A stretch of 64,000 nt of DNA from Anaerocolumna chitinilytica (GTDB lineage: Bacteria > Bacillota > Clostridia > Lachnospirales > Lachnospiraceae), in assembly GCF_014218355.1 (NCBI RefSeq), contig NZ_AP023368.1, positions 3,228,001 through 3,292,000 on the forward strand, given 5' to 3'. The notes beneath the pieces were generated by a model, which worked only from the letters and a program-made list of their open reading frames with translations, did not search any database and was not told where the DNA came from. How positions within the stretch are numbered: position 1 is the first letter of the stretch; every line of letters starts with the position of its first letter. Both the position numbers and the translations under genes were made by a program. Positions 61,920 through 64,000 of this stretch are shown here, one piece after another.

Positions 61920-63275
61920 TTAATTTACAAGTTCCGCTACCAAATCATAGCCTCTTGCTTCAGTCACAACAGCTTCAACAAATTCACCGGACATTATCAT
62001 TGCTCTGGTAGGAATAAAAATGTATCCGTCCACATTGGGAGCATCCATATAGGTCCTTCCGATATAAACATTTCCGCTGTCCATTCCATAATCATCCAGA
62101 GATTCATCCGGCAGTTTTCCTTCGATTAATACTTTTAATCTGTCACCGATTTTTTCTTCTGATTTTTCGAATGCAATACTTTGCTGTAATTCCATAATTT
62201 CTTTCTGACGTTTTACTTTTACGGGTTTTCTAATCTGAGAGGGCATTTTGGCAGCAGGCGTATCTTCTTCCTTGGAATAGGTGAATACACCAAGTCTTTC
62301 AAACCCCATCTCCTTCACAAAAGCTTTCACTTCTTCATGATTTTCCTCTGTTTCACCGGGAAAGCCGGTAATTAAGGTTGTCCGAAGAGCTATATCCGGT
62401 ATTTCTCTTCTTAATTTGTTTATCATGATGGTCAGCTCTTCCTTGGTAGTGCGTCTCCCCATCTTCTTTAATATATCATCACTGGCATGTTGAATTGGGA
62501 TATCCAGGTAGTGACAGATTTTGGTTTCGGATTTCATAACCTCTATCAGTTCATCAGTAATCTCCTCCGGATAGCAGTAGAGTATTCGAATCCATTCAAT
62601 TCCTTCTATCTTACATAGCTCTCTTAGAAGTTTATGCAAGGATTTCTCCTGGTAGATATCCTTTCCGTAAAGTGTTGTTTCCTGAGCTACCAGTATCAGC
62701 TCCTTAACACCGTTATCAGCCAGCTCTTTAGCTTCCTCCAGTACTTCTTCCATTGGTCTGCTCTGATAATTGCCTCTTACCTTAGGGATAATGCAATAAG
62801 TACAATGCTTATCACAGCCTTCCGCAATCTTTAAATAAGAGAAATAACCGCCAGTCGTATTAATTCTCTTGTATTTCTGGTGTTTGCTGTTAACATCCTC
62901 GTCTATTTTAACTGACTTGCTTCCCTTTAATACCTCATCAATAACAGAAGCTATTTCATCATACTTCTTTGTACCTACCACTCCGTCTACTTCCGGTATT
63001 TCATTCAAAATATCCTGTTTATAGCGTTGTGCAAGACATCCTGTTACAATTAATCCCTTTAATTTACCGTTCTTCTTATATTGCCCCATTTCCAAAATGG
63101 TATTAATACTTTCTTCCTTGGCATCGTTTATAAAGCAGCAGGTATTTACAATAATAATATCTGCCTGTTTTTCCTCATCGGTTATGGTAAAGCCATACTC
63201 TTTTACAATTCCAAGCATTATTTCACTGTCCACCAGGTTTTTGTCGCATCCCAGCGAAACAAAAAATATATTCAT
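61920..63275 (-). CDS. rimO: Ribosomal protein S12 methylthiotransferase RimO
   Basis: A 451-residue radical-SAM enzyme that adds a methylthio group to Asp of ribosomal protein S12. The N-terminal cluster cysteines are in SLGCDKNLVDSE, VNTCCFI and VTGCLAQRY. The radical-SAM motif is EGCDKHCTYCIIPKVRGNYQSR, and a C-terminal TRAM domain ends the protein (VEAVVTEARGYDLVAELV). GAGG precedes the ATG. It needs iron-sulfur supply and SAM. Confidence 0.97.
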   Translation of the reverse strand: MNIFFVSLGCDKNLVDSEIMLGIVKEYGFTITDEEKQADIIIVNTCCFINDAKEESINTILEMGQYKKNGKLKGLIVTGCLAQRYKQDILNEIPEVDGVVGTKKYDEIASVIDEVLKGSKSVKIDEDVNSKHQKYKRINTTGGYFSYLKIAEGCDKHCTYCIIPKVRGNYQSRPMEEVLEEAKELADNGVKELILVAQETTLYGKDIYQEKSLHKLLRELCKIEGIEWIRILYCYPEEITDELIEVMKSETKICHYLDIPIQHASDDILKKMGRRTTKEELTIMINKLRREIPDIALRTTLITGFPGETEENHEEVKAFVKEMGFERLGVFTYSKEEDTPAAKMPSQIRKPVKVKRQKEIMELQQSIAFEKSEEKIGDRLKVLIEGKLPDESLDDYGMDSGNVYIGRTYMDAPNVDGYIFIPTRAMIMSGEFVEAVVTEARGYDLVAELVN

Positions 63276-63386
63276 TCAATTCCTCATTTCTACTTTTGTT
63301 GTTGTTCAATCTATGTTTTTTGTTACCTTTGACATTTTAACAGTTTTTTGTAGAAAAGGAAACAGTTATTTTTAATCTGATTCTAA

Positions 63387-63414
63387 TTGACTTTTATCCT
63401 TTTTTTGTTAAGAT
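63387..63414 (+). promoter_or_regulatory. Promoter of the right-end membrane protein gene
   Basis: TTGACT (63387-63392), a 16-bp spacer and TAAGAT (63409-63414). It diverges from rimO. Confidence 0.5.
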
Positions 63415-63444
63415 AAAAGAAATTATATGAAAGGTATGAAATAT

Positions 63445-64000
63445 ATGAAAAAAACGCGAAATGTTATAATCAGCCTAATCGCCGCTCTTTTGATATTATT
63501 TGTTTATTATTATATCACACTGCCGGCTGTGAATGTACACTCCCACGGCTTCTGGTTCTTTATTATCATTGCCATGATTGTACTCACCCTTGTTATTGGT
63601 TTTGCCTTTAACAAGAAAGATAAGTTAATTACAAGTCCGGGAGACTTTCTGAAAGGTCCTTTTATAAAGGCTTCTTTGGCCCTGACCATTGCTGTTACCC
63701 TCTTTTATATCGGAGGCGCGCTTTTGTCCTCCCCTATTATTAATTCCTCAAAATACCAAAAGCTCCTTGCAGTAAAGGAAGGAGATTTTAAAAAAGACAT
63801 TAAAGAAATCTCCTATTCCGAGATTCCTGTCCTGGATAAAACTTCTGCAACTCTTTTAGGTTCCAGGAAGATGGGTAGTATCACAGAATATGTATCACAG
63901 TTTGAAGTATCAGATGATTATACTCAGATTAATTATAAAGGAGTTCCTAACAGAGTCACTCCTTTAAAGTACGGCAACGCTATAAAATGGTTTACTAATC
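63445..64000 (+). CDS. Membrane protein of unknown function (3' end outside window)
   Basis: An open frame of at least 185 codons that runs off the right edge. GAAAGG lies 10 nt before ATG 63445; in-frame ATGs at 63427 and 63436 lack a site. Three N-terminal membrane helices (about residues 6-25, 34-55 and 72-95) precede a polar domain (KEGDFKKDIKEISYSEIPVLDKTSATLLGSRKMGSITEYVSQFEVSDDYTQINYKGVPNRVTPLKYG). I have seen similar large clostridial membrane proteins but cannot name a function. Confidence 0.75.
   Translation, partial: MKKTRNVIISLIAALLILFVYYYITLPAVNVHSHGFWFFIIIAMIVLTLVIGFAFNKKDKLITSPGDFLKGPFIKASLALTIAVTLFYIGGALLSSPIINSSKYQKLLAVKEGDFKKDIKEISYSEIPVLDKTSATLLGSRKMGSITEYVSQFEVSDDYTQINYKGVPNRVTPLKYGNAIKWFTN

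Noticed and set aside
1..64000. tRNA genes, CRISPR arrays, insertion sequences, prophage
   Set aside because: I saw no cloverleaf with a T-loop GTTCRANYC match, no regularly spaced direct repeats, and no transposase or integrase frame on either strand.

Overview
The window reads as chromosome from a low-GC, endospore-forming anaerobic Firmicute, most likely a Lachnospiraceae/Clostridiales member (Lachnoclostridium- or Anaerocolumna-like; this is inference, no search was run). The support is a full-length spoIVA, clostridial-type gene orders (der-plsY-gpsA; ylxM-ffh-rpsP-khpA-rimM-trmD-rplS-lepB-ylqF-rnhB; plsX-acpP-rnc-smc-ftsY; cmk-ispH-rpsA), a decarboxylase/transcarboxylase operon and a membrane pyrophosphatase. 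Almost everything is on the minus strand. The exceptions are a nitroreductase, an acetyltransferase, a PRPP synthetase and the partial gene at the right end. I found no tRNA, rRNA, CRISPR, insertion sequence or phage gene.

Region 1 (1-9265) is the unusual part. It is a single-direction operon starting at a consensus promoter at 9193-9221: yezD-like small protein, an FMN-binding split-barrel protein, two nitrogenase-like component-1 proteins (NifK/N-like and NifD/E-like), a cysteine synthase (cysK), a NifX/NafY-type cofactor carrier, an SsuABC/TauABC-type ABC transporter (permease, ATPase, lipoprotein), a DUF4418 membrane protein and a partial FtsX/MacB-type permease. No NifH, NifB or true nif genes are in view. 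The gene company (YezD, sulfonate/taurine-type importer, O-acetylserine sulfhydrylase) points to sulfur acquisition rather than nitrogen fixation. The working hypothesis is a nitrogenase-like C-S-bond reductase, analogous to methylthio-alkane reductase, whose sulfur product is captured by CysK. Two related attenuator-like RNA elements, each with a GTTGACCGG-N4-CCGGAGRC core next to an intrinsic terminator, lie after the first and second genes.

Region 2 (9275-19074) holds a membrane-anchored MutS homologue, a secreted SH3-NlpC/P60 endopeptidase with a consensus promoter, spoIVA, a nitroreductase, a secreted two-repeat protein with a sortase-like C-terminus and a structured leader, then gpsA, plsY and der.

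Region 3 (19075-30140) has a GNAT acetyltransferase and prs on the plus strand. Facing them is a long minus-strand translation and ribosome-assembly cluster running from ylxM down to pgeF.

Region 4 (30140-42555) is mixed: two acetyltransferases, a SpoU-family RNA methyltransferase, a four-gene biotin-dependent carboxyltransferase/decarboxylase operon behind a promoter that carries a perfect 16-bp palindrome, a GGDEF/HD-GYP signalling protein, an aminoglycoside-phosphotransferase-fold kinase, an MFS transporter, and recA-recX under an evident SOS box.

Region 5 (42556-64000) contains hppA (with the lysine signature of K+-independent H+ pumps), ilvA-ftsY-smc, rnc, acpP, plsX, a stand-alone cheR, rpsA-ispH-cmk, a BaiN/HI0933-type flavoprotein, a GerMN-like lipoprotein, cinA, pgsA, rimO and a truncated membrane-protein gene on the plus strand.
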